From positions 1,302,001-1,366,000 of the forward strand of contig NZ_LNAL01000008.1 of NCBI RefSeq assembly GCF_001483135.1: a stretch of DNA of 64,000 nt, in the 5' to 3' direction. Origin of the DNA: Solirubrum puertoriconensis. Its GTDB lineage: Bacteria; Bacteroidota; Bacteroidia; Cytophagales; Hymenobacteraceae. A program made the translations under genes and the position numbers. Of the stretch, positions 18,807 through 28,293 are shown piece after piece (position 1 is the stretch's first letter; each line of letters starts with the position of its first letter). The notes under the pieces were generated by a model that was given only the letters and a program-made list of their open reading frames with translations, made no database searches and had not been told where the DNA came from.

Positions 18807-19433
18807 CTAATGCCAGCCATAGGACCTAGGGCGCCAAGCTCGAGCGGTGGGCTGCTTACCTACTTTCTTGGTGATGTCGCGCTGCTTAAAGCAGAAATCG
18901 AACGGGTGACCGGTGCGTAAAGCGCGCAACGTCAGCTCGGCGCAGGCCAGGGCGTCGGAGAGGCTGTCGTGGTGGTTTAGCTCGATGCCAAAATGGGCTG
19001 ATAGCTCGCTTAGTTTGCTGCGCCCGATGTGCGGAAAAGCATCCTTGCACAGCTTAATCGAGCACATGCTAAAAAACTCGGGCATGGGCAGCTGGTGCGT
19101 AGCCAGGCTGTGCTGCAGCACGCTTACGTCGAAAGAGGCATTGTGCGCTACCACCAATTGGCCCTGCACATAATGCTCGATGGCGGGCCACAGCTGCAGC
19201 AACGTAGCGGCCGGGCGCAGCTGCTCCGCCGAAATGCGGTGAATGCTGTAGTTAATGCCCGATACGCGCAGCTCGGGCGGCCGGATAAGGTGTTGCTCGC
19301 GCGCTACGATGTTGCCGCCGCGCACCTGCACGATGCCAATGGAGCAAGCGCTGTCGCGCTTCTCGTACGCCGTCTCAAAGTCGATGGCGGTGAAGTTGAG
19401 CTCCTGGAGGTCCTGGAGAATGCGTTGCTGCAT
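18807..19433 (-). CDS. DnaQ-like 3'-5' exonuclease (DEDDh type)
   Basis: The ATG at 19433 (MQQRILQDLQELNFTAID) gives 208 residues; the open frame continues to 19505 without a better start. Exo I (AIDFETAY), Exo II (VAHNASFDVSVL) and Exo III (HDSLSDALACAEL) are all present with the acidic residues and the catalytic His, placing it in the epsilon/RNase T-like superfamily. The protein has an exonuclease domain only, with a basic C-terminal tail ending RAWRPRSYGWH. It could act in proofreading, DNA repair or RNA trimming. Confidence 0.88.
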   Translation of the reverse strand: MQQRILQDLQELNFTAIDFETAYEKRDSACSIGIVQVRGGNIVAREQHLIRPPELRVSGINYSIHRISAEQLRPAATLLQLWPAIEHYVQGQLVVAHNASFDVSVLQHSLATHQLPMPEFFSMCSIKLCKDAFPHIGRSKLSELSAHFGIELNHHDSLSDALACAELTLRALRTGHPFDFCFKQRDITKKVGKQPTARAWRPRSYGWH

Positions 19434-19523
19434 GGCCGCGCGGTAAACTAGGTGGTAAGTGATGCCTCGGGGGCTAAGCCCGAAAAATGGCATGCAATTA
19501 CGCACTCTGCGGCGGCAACAGCC

Positions 19524-20438
19524 CTAGGGCAGCGGCGCTTTTTGGCCGGCAGCTACCGTGGGACGCGGCCGAACCAGCGTGTAGAGCAAGCGGCCGCGCT
19601 GCAACTCTGGCCCTTGCAAGCGCAGGGCGTACAGCCGTACCGTGTCGGGTGTGCTGGTGTAGGCCAAGCGGCGACGGCGCGGCGTGCTGCCATCGAGCAG
19701 CACGTAATCAAGGTTGTTGGCGTAGGTTTCGGCAAAATCGGTAGCGGCCTGGTAGCTGCGGTAGCGCCCTAGGCCACGTACGCTGCCATCGGCACCTAGT
19801 CGCACTTGGCTACGGCGCCCCGCCGAGTCGGTAGCCGCGTAGGCGCCGGCTAGTAGCTGCTTGTGCACGAAGCGTTGCACCGCGCTTGCCTCGGTGCCAG
19901 CGGCAGTGGCGTTGCGCTGCAGCCTGATGTAACGCTCCGACGCTAATTGCCGGCCGCTTTTGCTGTAGCGGTTTAGCAACAGGGTAGTGTCGGCTAAGCG
20001 CTTTTCGTAGGCCAGCTCGAAGGCATCGTCGGGTTTCTCGGCGTCGCGGTGGTTGGTGAGCAGGCCAATAGCGTTAGCCGTTGGCCGGAAATATAGCGTA
20101 AGGTTGCCAGCTTCGTGGTTGTTGAGGTTGAGCGCGACGCGAAGGCTGTCGCCCGTGCGCGCTGCCGGGTCGATGCGCAGGGCTGCTATGCCCCGTAATG
20201 CCGCAGCCGCTTGCAACGGCGAGCGGGTACGAGCTATTTCGGCCATGTAGGTTTCCTTTACCCACACGCCGCGTAGCATAGGGCCGAACTCGCGGGCCAA
20301 GGCCTCCACAGCAGCCGGCGTTACCGACTCAGCGGTTGAAGTGGGGTTGCGTTCGGCTTCCTGCTGACCTCGTTGGCAGGCAAGCAAACCGCAGCACGCA
20401 ATCAGTGCAAAAAGAATATGACGAGGGGAGCAGGGCAT
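19524..20438 (-). CDS. Lipoprotein of unknown function
   Basis: The 304-residue protein starts with a type II signal (HILFALIACCGLLAC, then QRG). The mature part is a mixed alpha/beta domain: an N-terminal helical region (EALAREFGPMLRGVWVKETY) and a beta-rich C-terminal half. The GVWVK opening followed by strands resembles lipocalin-like Bacteroidota lipoproteins, but the match is weak and no motif proves it. It stands alone between the exonuclease and the hexosaminidase, both on the same strand. Confidence 0.75.
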   Translation of the reverse strand: MPCSPRHILFALIACCGLLACQRGQQEAERNPTSTAESVTPAAVEALAREFGPMLRGVWVKETYMAEIARTRSPLQAAAALRGIAALRIDPAARTGDSLRVALNLNNHEAGNLTLYFRPTANAIGLLTNHRDAEKPDDAFELAYEKRLADTTLLLNRYSKSGRQLASERYIRLQRNATAAGTEASAVQRFVHKQLLAGAYAATDSAGRRSQVRLGADGSVRGLGRYRSYQAATDFAETYANNLDYVLLDGSTPRRRRLAYTSTPDTVRLYALRLQGPELQRGRLLYTLVRPRPTVAAGQKAPLP

Positions 20439-20533
20439 GAAGAGAGGGAAGGAACTACTGGCCTTTACCGCAACTCGCCGTTTTGCGTTGCCCTGGGTAG
20501 TATGCTGTAGCGCGCTATTGTTGTTCAGGCAGC

Positions 20534-22570
20534 TTAGCGCGTAATAGCCTTGCGAACCACCTCAGCCAAGGGCAGCTCCGTTTGGCCGGCTGGCTTTTTG
20601 GCTTGCTCCAGCTGCTTCTGAGCAGCGGCCAGCCACTCAGCCGACGCCGGCTTGCCTTTCTCGAGCTGCTCGAGGCGCTGCAGCATAAGGGTAGACACTA
20701 CCGTAAGCTGCGTTGAAAGCGGTGCGTACTCGCGCAGGCTGGCATTGGTTTGCAACAGCGGCTGCACCTTGGCGTCGTTTTGCTGCCACTGCTTTAGCTG
20801 CGTGCGCAGCCGAGCCAGCTGCCGGCGCGTTTCGGGGGTGTGCGGCAACTGCGTGATAAGGGCGCGCGGGTAGGCGAGTAGGCTATCGAGCGTAGCCCCA
20901 AACTGCCGCACCGCTTCCGATTCGGCCGGCGCGGCATCAACCAAGCGGTTGAGCGGCGTTTGGGTGGTGTATTTGAAGCCTTGAAAGTGGCGTTTGTACT
21001 CCTTGACGGGCTCTAGTGCATTCGCTAGGGTGCGCAGCGGCGCCACATCGTAGCCAGCGGCCATCATGGCCAGTAGCTGCTCGGGCGCGCGGCGGTGCTG
21101 CAGGCCCAGGCCTTCGAGCTGCACCGAAACGGCACCTAGGCGGCGGTACATATCGGGCACGTTGGTAACCGTTGCCGGCGACCACAACCGTTCGGCCACC
21201 GCCGCCGTGCGCGGCCACACCCGCGAATCGTAGATAACCGAATCGGCAAACTCCGACCACATGGTAGCCTCGCCACCCAGGATGCGCTTTTTCTCTTCGT
21301 CGGTCAGCGGCGCATCAGCAGGTATGGGGTCGGGGGCGTAGTGCGAGGCCGCCGTGAGGTACAGATCGATGTAGTAGCCGTTCGAGAGAATAGCCTGGTG
21401 GCCGGCCTTAGCGGCTTCGTACAGGCCTTTTTTGCCGCGCCAGCTCTGGATTACCGCGTCGGCCGGCAGCCCGGGCCCTAGGATTTCATCCCAACCCACC
21501 ATCCGCTTCTCGTATTTCGTCAGCATCGTCAGCACGCGGCGGTTGAAGGCGGTTTGGAGGGCGTGCTTGTCCACAGCGCCGTCGCGCTTCACCATGCCTC
21601 GCTCGCGCATATACTGCGCAATGCGTGGGTTGCGGCGCCACTGCCGGCCGTCGTTTTCGTCGCCGCCGATGTGGAAGTACGGATCGGGGAACAAGGCCGT
21701 CATCTCGGCAAACAGCTTATCGAGCAGCTCGTAGGTCGATTCCTTCGTGGGGTCCATGGCGATGTTGAGCACGCCCCAGCGCGGCGATACGCCGTAGGTC
21801 GAGTCGTTGGAGGCCAGCTCGGGGTAAGCGGCCAGCCAGGCTGTGGCGTGGCCCGGCACATCGAACTCCGGAATTACCCGAATGCCTCTGGCTTGCGCGT
21901 ACTGGAGCACCTCGCGCACCTGCTCTTGGGTGTAGTAGCCGTTGGCGCCGCCTACTTGGTGCAGCTTCGGCAGCACTTTGCTTTCTACCCGAAAGCCTTG
22001 GTCGTCGCTGAGGTGCCAGTGTAGCACGTTCAGCTTCACGGCGGCCATGGCATCGAGGTTGCGCTTGATAACCGACACGGGCATGAAGTGCCGTGCCGGG
22101 TCAATCAGCAGTCCGCGCCACGGAAAGCGCGGTTGATCTTGTATCTCCACCTCGGGCAGGTAGCTGCGCTTGGCGTCGCCTTGCGGCAGTTGCTCCAAGG
22201 TGGCCAGGGCCCGCAGCACACCTAGGGAGGTGGGTGCATCAATGGTAACGCCGTTGGGTGTTACGCGCAGGCTGTAGCGCTCCTCATCGAACAGCTCCAT
22301 GCGCCCAAGCTTGCCGTACCGGATTTGCAGGGGCAGGGCATTGGCTGCGGCCGTGCCGTTGCGGTGCAGGCGGTCGAGCGTACGGCCAACCGCGGCACGC
22401 AACTGAGCGTCTTCCGGTCCGTCGAGCTGCGGCTTTAGCAGCGCCCTAGGTGCCAACGAGGCCTTGCCCCAGCTAACCTGGGCAGGCACGGGCAGGAGTT
22501 GGCGGGTATCGGCGGGCTGAGCAAAAGCGGCAAGCGGTAGGAGGAGCAGAAGCAGAAGCGAACGAAGCAT
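20534..22570 (-). CDS. Beta-N-acetylhexosaminidase, glycoside hydrolase family 20
   Basis: The 678-residue protein has a signal peptide (LLLLLLLPLAAFAQ). An N-terminal GH20b domain (about 25-150) leads into the TIM barrel (PRFPWRGLLIDPARHF, then LHWHLSDDQGFR and PEFDVPGHATAWL). The catalytic pair is in FHIGGDEND, near residue 300, and active-site Trp motifs follow (QSWRGKKGL, GGEATMWSE). A helical C-terminal domain extends to the end. It removes terminal N-acetylglucosamine or N-acetylgalactosamine from chitin, glycan or peptidoglycan fragments, probably in the periplasm or at the surface. Confidence 0.95.
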   Translation of the reverse strand: MLRSLLLLLLLPLAAFAQPADTRQLLPVPAQVSWGKASLAPRALLKPQLDGPEDAQLRAAVGRTLDRLHRNGTAAANALPLQIRYGKLGRMELFDEERYSLRVTPNGVTIDAPTSLGVLRALATLEQLPQGDAKRSYLPEVEIQDQPRFPWRGLLIDPARHFMPVSVIKRNLDAMAAVKLNVLHWHLSDDQGFRVESKVLPKLHQVGGANGYYTQEQVREVLQYAQARGIRVIPEFDVPGHATAWLAAYPELASNDSTYGVSPRWGVLNIAMDPTKESTYELLDKLFAEMTALFPDPYFHIGGDENDGRQWRRNPRIAQYMRERGMVKRDGAVDKHALQTAFNRRVLTMLTKYEKRMVGWDEILGPGLPADAVIQSWRGKKGLYEAAKAGHQAILSNGYYIDLYLTAASHYAPDPIPADAPLTDEEKKRILGGEATMWSEFADSVIYDSRVWPRTAAVAERLWSPATVTNVPDMYRRLGAVSVQLEGLGLQHRRAPEQLLAMMAAGYDVAPLRTLANALEPVKEYKRHFQGFKYTTQTPLNRLVDAAPAESEAVRQFGATLDSLLAYPRALITQLPHTPETRRQLARLRTQLKQWQQNDAKVQPLLQTNASLREYAPLSTQLTVVSTLMLQRLEQLEKGKPASAEWLAAAQKQLEQAKKPAGQTELPLAEVVRKAITR

Positions 22571-22636
22571 AGGGCGAGTTTACGGCGAAGCGCCCAAGCA
22601 GGCGCAATTTCTTTGCCGTTTAGCTTTGGCCGCTGC

Positions 22637-24016
22637 TTATATCATGCCCCTCGACTTAAACTCGAGGTACCGGTTGATGGTGTTGGCCGTGAGGTTTTGC
22701 GGTGCCGTGAGCAAAGCCTGAATGCCGTAGCGCTGCAGCTCCAGCACCATGCGGCGCTTGTCCTGCACAAATTTTTCGGCCACGGTTTGGTTGTACAGCT
22801 CCTCGGTGCTGGTAGCCGGTGTTTCGAGCACGCCGCGCAGCTCGGTGTTTTCGAAGAACACTACTAGCAGCAGGTGCTGGCTAGCCAGGCGGCGCAGGTA
22901 AGGCAATTGGCGCTGCAGGCCGTGCAGGCTCTCGAAGTTGGTAAACAGCACCAGCAGGCTACGTTGCTTTACCTGCCGCTGCACCAAGGCGGCCAGCCGC
23001 TCGAAGTCGGATTCCAGAAAACGCGTTTGTTGCCGATACAGCACCTCCAGCAGGCGCGGCAGCTGGCCGCGGCGGCGGTCGGCGGGTACTACGTCGCCGG
23101 GCTCGTGGGCGAAGGTGATGAGGCCGGCGCGGTCGTGCTTAATGAGGGCAATGTTGCTGAGCACCAAGGAGGCGTTGATGGCGTAGTCGAGCAAGGCCAG
23201 CTGCTCGAAGGGCATGCGCATCACGCGGCCTTTGTCGATAACGCAGTACACCTGTTGGGCGCGCTCGTCTTCGTGGTGGTTTACGAGTAGTTGGTCGCCG
23301 GCCTGGCTGGGGCGGCGGGCCGTGGCTTTCCAGTTAATGGTGCGCGGATCGTCGCCGAGGGCGTAGGGGCGAATGTGGTCGAACTCCATGCTCTGGCCCA
23401 CGCGGCGAATGCGTTTCACGCCAACTTCGGTAAGGCGGTTGCTGAGGGCCAGCAGTTCGTAGCGGCGCATCTGCAAAAACGAAGGGTACACAGCCGTCGT
23501 CACATCGGCCTCACCAAAACGGTAGCGGCGTTGTACCAAGCCCAGCGGCGAGCGGGCCAGCACGTTGGTTTGCCCAAAAATGTACTCGCCGCGGCGGGTG
23601 GGGCGTAGCTGATAATGTAGCGTGGTGGCGGTGCCGCCGGCCATTCGCAGCGGAAACAGCAAGTCGCGGCGCTGAAACTGCACCGGCACATCATCCACCA
23701 CATCGAGGCGCGCGGCGAAAGGGTAGCGGTTTTCAACCACTACCTGCACATCGTTGTCGTCGCCGTTGGAGAGTCGCCGGCCGATTACCCGCCGCGCAAA
23801 TACGCCTTCGCCCCGGCCCAAGGCATAAAGCAACCCTAGGTCGAGGAGCGTGAAGAGGGCCAGGGCAACGGCCAGAATTTGTGCCGGTGCTACCAATACG
23901 GGCCAGAAATGCGCCACAATCAGCAGCGTAACTACTACAGTCCACGCGGCAAAAAAGCGCGAAGGCAGCAGCAACGAGGCAATCAGATTGCGGAAGAAGG
24001 ATGTAGAGGCAGGCAT
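22637..24016 (-). CDS. DUF58 domain protein, last gene of the MoxR cluster
   Basis: With the ATG at 24016 (MPASTSFFRNLI) the protein has 459 residues; a GTG at 24052 would extend it by 12. Two hydrophobic helices near the N-terminus (about 15-75) precede a beta-rich region and the DUF58 signature RPYALGDDPRTINWKATARR. A vWA-like C-terminal half follows (YCVIDKGRVMRMPFEQLALLDYA). DUF58 proteins are the standard partners of MoxR AAA+ ATPases, which lie just upstream in transcription. A chaperone or maturation role at the membrane is the usual inference. Confidence 0.9.
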   Translation of the reverse strand: MPASTSFFRNLIASLLLPSRFFAAWTVVVTLLIVAHFWPVLVAPAQILAVALALFTLLDLGLLYALGRGEGVFARRVIGRRLSNGDDNDVQVVVENRYPFAARLDVVDDVPVQFQRRDLLFPLRMAGGTATTLHYQLRPTRRGEYIFGQTNVLARSPLGLVQRRYRFGEADVTTAVYPSFLQMRRYELLALSNRLTEVGVKRIRRVGQSMEFDHIRPYALGDDPRTINWKATARRPSQAGDQLLVNHHEDERAQQVYCVIDKGRVMRMPFEQLALLDYAINASLVLSNIALIKHDRAGLITFAHEPGDVVPADRRRGQLPRLLEVLYRQQTRFLESDFERLAALVQRQVKQRSLLVLFTNFESLHGLQRQLPYLRRLASQHLLLVVFFENTELRGVLETPATSTEELYNQTVAEKFVQDKRRMVLELQRYGIQALLTAPQNLTANTINRYLEFKSRGMI

Positions 24017-24115
24017 CGGCAACGAGGGCGCGTGCGGCAGGAAGTAATGCACCTAGGGCTTGCGGCAAGCTCTAGGTGCGAAAAAAAAGCGGAAAGGCAG
24101 AATTGCTATCGGACA

Positions 24116-24152
24116 TCAGCACGCAAGATGTCTCGACTGCGCTCGACATGAC
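24116..24152. repeat. REP-like interspersed repeat, copy A
   Basis: A 37-base element in the spacer between the DUF58 and MoxR genes. On the minus strand it reads GTCATGTCGAGC ... CATCTTGCGTGCTGA. It matches the left end of the larger element at 35573-35683 at both extremities. It contains a short palindromic core (TCGAGCGCAGTCGA). Confidence 0.75.
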
Positions 24153-24179
24153 ATTCTAACTGCTCATTGCCCACGCGGC

Positions 24180-25199
24180 CTAGCGCGGCACCTCCACCTG
24201 TTGCAGCAGTTGGCGCACCACGTCGTCGGGGCCCAGGCCTTCCAGCTCGCGCTCGGGCGTAAGCTGAATGCGGTGGCGTAGTACCGGCGCGGCCAGGTGC
24301 TGAATGTCTTCGGGCGTTACAAAGTCGCGGCCGCGCAGGGCGGCAAGGGCTTTGGCGCCGTTCAGCAGAGCAATGGAGGCCCGCGGCGAAGCCCCTAGGT
24401 GCAGCGACTTGTGCGTGCGCGTGAGGCCCACCAGCTTGGCTACATATTCAAACAACCTAGGCTCGACGTGCTGCTGGCGCACTTGGCGGCGCAACGCGTG
24501 CAACTGCTCGGGCGTAACCACGGCCTGCACTGCATTGAGCGGCAAGCCACCGGCGCCGGCGTGGTGTCCTTGCAGAATCAGGATTTCCTCGGCCTCGGTG
24601 GGGTAGGGCACGAGCACTTTAAACAGGAAACGGTCGAGCTGGGCTTCGGGCAGGCGGTACGTGCCTTCTTGCTCCACGGGGTTTTGCGTGGCTAGCACCA
24701 TAAAAGGCTCGCCCAGGTGGTGCGTGTGCCCGTCGTGGGTAATGTGGCGCTCCTCCATCACCTCGAACAAGGCTGATTGAGTTTTGGCTGGGGCACGGTT
24801 AATCTCGTCGATCAGCACCACACTCGAGAAAATAGGGCCTTGCCGAAACTCGAAACTGCCGCGCGCCGGCACGTACACCGAGGTGCCCAGCACATCGGAG
24901 GGCATGAGGTCGGGCGTGAACTGAATGCGGCCAAACGGCACCGAAAGCGTGCGGGCCAGTAGCTTGGCCGTAAGTGTTTTGGCAACGCCGGGCACGCCTT
25001 CGAGCAGCACGTGGCCATCGGCCAGCAACGCCACGAGCAGCAGTTCTACCAGGTCGTGCTGGCCTACGAGTACGCGGCTTACCTCGCGGCGCACGGCCTC
25101 GGTGGTGCCCGAGAGCTGGCTAAGGTCGGTGCGGGTACCGAAGGGCATCTCGGCGGTAGTGTGGTTGGTGTGCGGGGTATGGTTGGTAGAGGGTTCCAT
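24180..25199 (-). CDS. MoxR-family AAA+ ATPase
   Basis: The ATG at 25199 (MEPSTNHTPHTN) gives 339 residues. Walker A is GVPGVAKT, Walker B is VVLIDEINRAP, sensor 1 is VLATQNPVEQEGTYRLPEAQ and an arginine-finger region follows (LDRFLFKV). The C-terminal lid domain has RASIALLNGAKALAALRGRDF, the normal MoxR tail. MoxR ATPases act as chaperones that activate or insert cofactors into partner complexes. This one sits between DUF58 and the DUF4350/DUF4129 genes on the same strand. A REP-like repeat lies in the gap to DUF58. Confidence 0.93.
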   Translation of the reverse strand: MEPSTNHTPHTNHTTAEMPFGTRTDLSQLSGTTEAVRREVSRVLVGQHDLVELLLVALLADGHVLLEGVPGVAKTLTAKLLARTLSVPFGRIQFTPDLMPSDVLGTSVYVPARGSFEFRQGPIFSSVVLIDEINRAPAKTQSALFEVMEERHITHDGHTHHLGEPFMVLATQNPVEQEGTYRLPEAQLDRFLFKVLVPYPTEAEEILILQGHHAGAGGLPLNAVQAVVTPEQLHALRRQVRQQHVEPRLFEYVAKLVGLTRTHKSLHLGASPRASIALLNGAKALAALRGRDFVTPEDIQHLAAPVLRHRIQLTPERELEGLGPDDVVRQLLQQVEVPR

Positions 25200-25270
25200 G
25201 CGGTAGAAGGAGGCCACGGCACCTAGGGCAAGGCGGGCGGTAAGTAGTTGATGGAGGTTAAACCAAGCAA

Positions 25271-26515
25271 TTAGCGCTCGGCGCGTTGCTGAAAGTTGGT
25301 GAGCAGTTGATACAGCTGATGAAGCTCGGTTTCGGAAACGTGCTCGGCATCAAGCCAATTGTTAAGACGAGCCAGCAGCGCCGTCACCTCGTCGGCCGGA
25401 ATGCCGGTGCGCAAACTCAGACGGCGCGGGTAGTCGGTATCGATGGTAAGCGGTACGGGCTCCTGAAAGCGGGTGCGCAAGTAATCGAAGAACAAGCGAA
25501 TGCGCAGGCCGGCTAAGCTCTGGTGGTTACGCCCTTGGCGGTACACGTTGGCTACGGTGCGCACAAATTGTAGGCTGGTGTTGGGCAGCGGCCGCAGCGT
25601 AGGCACAGGCCGCTGGCGGCGGCGCGCACCTAGGAGCGCAAACAGCAATCCGCCGATGAGCAGACCATTCCAGGCCCACTCAAGCGCCGGGCTGGTGTGT
25701 ACAACCCGCAGCAGCGAGTCGTCGCCTTCGCGGCCTTGGGTGTAAAACTCGTCCCACAGCACCGGGCCTTGCGGCAGGTAGCTTAGGGCGCCGGCCACAA
25801 ATGCGGCGTTACGGCCATACAGCACGCCGTAGTTGCTGAGCAGGGCCGGTACCGAGCACACGTACAAGTGCCCACGGCCCACCGAGGTGTGCACCAGCAC
25901 GGGGTGCTGCTGGTTGTCGAGGGCCAGCACAGTGCCGGGCGAGGTTTGCCCCTTGCTTTTGCCCGATGCGGCCAGCAGCCGGCCCAGGCTGTCGTGGGCA
26001 AAGTAGGTGCCTACTACGCGGTTGGGGAGGGCAGCCGTGCGCTTTTGCAGCGCCGTGGCCACAAACCGAAAACGCACGGTATCCTTGCTGCTTACGTCTA
26101 AATCGAAAGGCGCATCCACCGTAGCGGGCATTTGCCACAGGCTGTCGATTTTATCGGAAAGCAGAAACTGCTCGGCCGCCAGCCATACGGTGCCGCCCCG
26201 CTGCAAGTAGCGCGTAATGGCTTGCGCATCGGCGGGGCTGGGCTGAAAGGATTGCTGCGCCAGAAAATACACGGCGGGCGGCGCCTTTACCGAATCCTGC
26301 AGGGCTACGTAGGGCGACTCGCGCGTGGGGCGCACCGATGCCTTGGCGAGGGTAGGCAACAGCCGAAAGCTGGCGTAGGTACCTAGGGGGCGCTTGTGGT
26401 CGTTGCGGTACGAGGGCGTCCAGTCGAGTTTTTTGGGCTGGTTGTAGGCTATCAGCAGCCAAATACCCACCAGTATCCCCAGCACCGTAAGCGGCCAACG
26501 AATAGAACGAAGCAT
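25271..26515 (-). CDS. DUF4350 membrane-anchored protein
   Basis: The 414-residue protein has an N-terminal helix (about 7-24, PLTVLGILVGIWLLIAY) and a second helix near residues 280-300 (WNGLLIGGLLFALLGARRR). Between them lies a soluble domain with PLGTYASFRLLPTL and AITRYLQRGGTVWLAAEQF, typical of the DUF4350 glutamine-amidotransferase-like fold. The C-terminal cytoplasmic part is helical. Its ATG overlaps the TAA of the DUF4129 gene by one base, showing translational coupling within the MoxR operon. Confidence 0.87.
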   Translation of the reverse strand: MLRSIRWPLTVLGILVGIWLLIAYNQPKKLDWTPSYRNDHKRPLGTYASFRLLPTLAKASVRPTRESPYVALQDSVKAPPAVYFLAQQSFQPSPADAQAITRYLQRGGTVWLAAEQFLLSDKIDSLWQMPATVDAPFDLDVSSKDTVRFRFVATALQKRTAALPNRVVGTYFAHDSLGRLLAASGKSKGQTSPGTVLALDNQQHPVLVHTSVGRGHLYVCSVPALLSNYGVLYGRNAAFVAGALSYLPQGPVLWDEFYTQGREGDDSLLRVVHTSPALEWAWNGLLIGGLLFALLGARRRQRPVPTLRPLPNTSLQFVRTVANVYRQGRNHQSLAGLRIRLFFDYLRTRFQEPVPLTIDTDYPRRLSLRTGIPADEVTALLARLNNWLDAEHVSETELHQLYQLLTNFQQRAER

Positions 26516-27297
26516 TAGGCAGCGCGGCGGTTTTGGAGGTGGGTAAGAAATGCCTGGCGCGTGGTGCGCACTTGCTCGTAGGGAGCGGCCTCAAGCTCTA
26601 GCTCGCCGTACCACACGTACTCGAACTGGCGCGTGAGTGAGGCAAATGCGGGCACCAACCGGGCAGCATTGGTTTGCAGCTCGGCTTGGTAGTGGTGGTT
26701 GGTTTTGTCGGGCGTCCAGTTGATAAGCCCACGGTCGGTGAGGGCCTTTAGCACCAGCAAGTAACCCAGGCGCGTAGCTAAGCGCCATTGGCCTTGCGCC
26801 TCGGCCTGTTGCAAGCGCTGCGGCAGGGTTTGCTCGTGCACATCGTCGGCTTCGGTAGCGTAAGGCACGGCAATGTTGCGCCCGCGGCCGCGCAGCCAAT
26901 CGGATAGCCGCAGGTTGAGCAGCTGCATCACAATCAGCACCAGCGCTACTGCAGCTACGCCGTAAATCAGCACCCGCCACACAACGGCACCGCTGCCCTC
27001 GGGTAAGGAGTCGAACAGCCGGCGCATGAGGTTTTGCCACCAGCGGCTTACCGGGTTGGTAGGCGGCGGCGCCTCCTGGTAGTGCAGGTCGTCATCGGCT
27101 TGCAGGCGCTGCAGCTCATCGGCACCGAAGTTGCGCACCGAAGCTGGTGCGGGTGCTTGCTGTACAGCGGCAACGGCTGGCGGGCTGGGTGCTTGGGGCT
27201 GAACCGGAGCTGGAGCAGCTACAGCTAGTTGCACCAACAACAAGCCAGTAGCCAAGCTACCTAGGGGGTAAGTAAATCGGCGCGAGGAGGGGAGCAT
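26515..27297 (-). CDS. DUF4129 membrane protein
   Basis: The ATG at 27297 (MLPSSRRFTYPLGS) gives 260 residues and overlaps the stop of the upstream membrane protein by 3 bases. There is a signal or anchor helix (about 9-27), a Pro/Ala/Gln-rich linker, one internal helix (about 140-160, VWRVLIYGVAAVALVLIVMQL) and a C-terminal DUF4129 domain with RLGYLLVLKALTDRGLINWTPDKTNHHY. The motif Y.W.G near the end (FEYVWYGELEL) is family-typical. It is a standard member of MoxR/DUF58/DUF4350 clusters. Confidence 0.87.
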   Translation of the reverse strand: MLPSSRRFTYPLGSLATGLLLVQLAVAAPAPVQPQAPSPPAVAAVQQAPAPASVRNFGADELQRLQADDDLHYQEAPPPTNPVSRWWQNLMRRLFDSLPEGSGAVVWRVLIYGVAAVALVLIVMQLLNLRLSDWLRGRGRNIAVPYATEADDVHEQTLPQRLQQAEAQGQWRLATRLGYLLVLKALTDRGLINWTPDKTNHHYQAELQTNAARLVPAFASLTRQFEYVWYGELELEAAPYEQVRTTRQAFLTHLQNRRAA

Positions 27298-28247
27298 CAA
27301 AGCGTAGGGTCGCCGTAGCTGGGGCGGAACAGCGTGTCGTCGGGAGCGGTGGAGGAGCCGGTACTGGCGGATGGCGTTTGGCCGATTTCCTGCACGCGCC
27401 ATTGCAGGCTAACGCCGTCGCGGCGCTCTACCAAGTTGAAGTACTGGAACATCAGCAGCAGAAACAGCACCGGGTACAGCGCCAGATTAATGGCCATCTG
27501 CACACCTTGAAGCAAGACGAAGCCTGTGCTACCAAACTCGCTGGAGCCAAAGAAGCCCATGAAGCCCAACACCAGGCCCAGCACGCCCCCAACGGCAGCC
27601 GACAAAATGCCTACGCCTATGCCACCCACGAACATCAGCCCGAACGTGGACCACCACTTGCCGCGAATCAGGCCTACGCAGCGGCTTAGCGTCTCGCCTA
27701 GGTCGGCGCGCTCAAACACGATTACGCAAGGCAGCAGATACAAAGCCATTGACAAATAAACGCCCGGAATGATGAGCAGCATATAGCCCAGCACCACGCA
27801 GATGGTTGCCACAATGCCATAGCCAACCAGCGGCAGCATGTTGGGGCGGGCCTCAGCCCACACCTCGGCAACCGTCAAGGGCGCGGTAGCATCGGGGCTC
27901 TCCATGCGGCGCTTCACGAAGGCGTACATCATGGCGTAAGTGGCCAGCATGGCCAACATGGTTACAATACCCAGCCCTACGTAAGCCGGCACCATTATCA
28001 GTTGCACCGAGGAGGTGTCGTCGAGCGTGGATGCACTTGTAAAAACCGAAAAGACCAACCCCGCAATTGCTACCATTGCCACGGCCATGGGCACTAGCAA
28101 CACGCGGTAGAGGTTGCCGCCATGCTTGCCCAAAAAGGAAAAGGTGGCTTCGAACTTCTGGCCGAAGTCGCGGCGGCGGTAGTAGTCCTGCGGAGTGGTA
28201 AAAGTGCGCTCCGATTCGGTGCGAGGAGTAGCGGTAGAAGTTTGCAT
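27297..28247 (-). CDS. Polytopic membrane protein, MoxR-cluster paralogue 1
   Basis: This 316-residue protein has six hydrophobic helices. Its N-terminus reads DYYRRRDFGQKFEATFSFLGKH, which is clearly related to DFYQVRDFGQKWEATAQLL in the next gene, so the two arose by duplication. IPGVYLSMALYLLPCVIVFE followed by LSRCVGLIRGKWWSTFGL also matches the paralogue. The general architecture resembles DUF4013/GDPD-membrane-domain-like proteins, but I cannot place it firmly. The stop overlaps the DUF4129 start. Confidence 0.8.
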   Translation of the reverse strand: MQTSTATPRTESERTFTTPQDYYRRRDFGQKFEATFSFLGKHGGNLYRVLLVPMAVAMVAIAGLVFSVFTSASTLDDTSSVQLIMVPAYVGLGIVTMLAMLATYAMMYAFVKRRMESPDATAPLTVAEVWAEARPNMLPLVGYGIVATICVVLGYMLLIIPGVYLSMALYLLPCVIVFERADLGETLSRCVGLIRGKWWSTFGLMFVGGIGVGILSAAVGGVLGLVLGFMGFFGSSEFGSTGFVLLQGVQMAINLALYPVLFLLLMFQYFNLVERRDGVSLQWRVQEIGQTPSASTGSSTAPDDTLFRPSYGDPTL

Positions 28248-28293
28248 GCGGCTATAAATGAAGGCTATTGAGAATACAGTGGGTGGGTGCGAG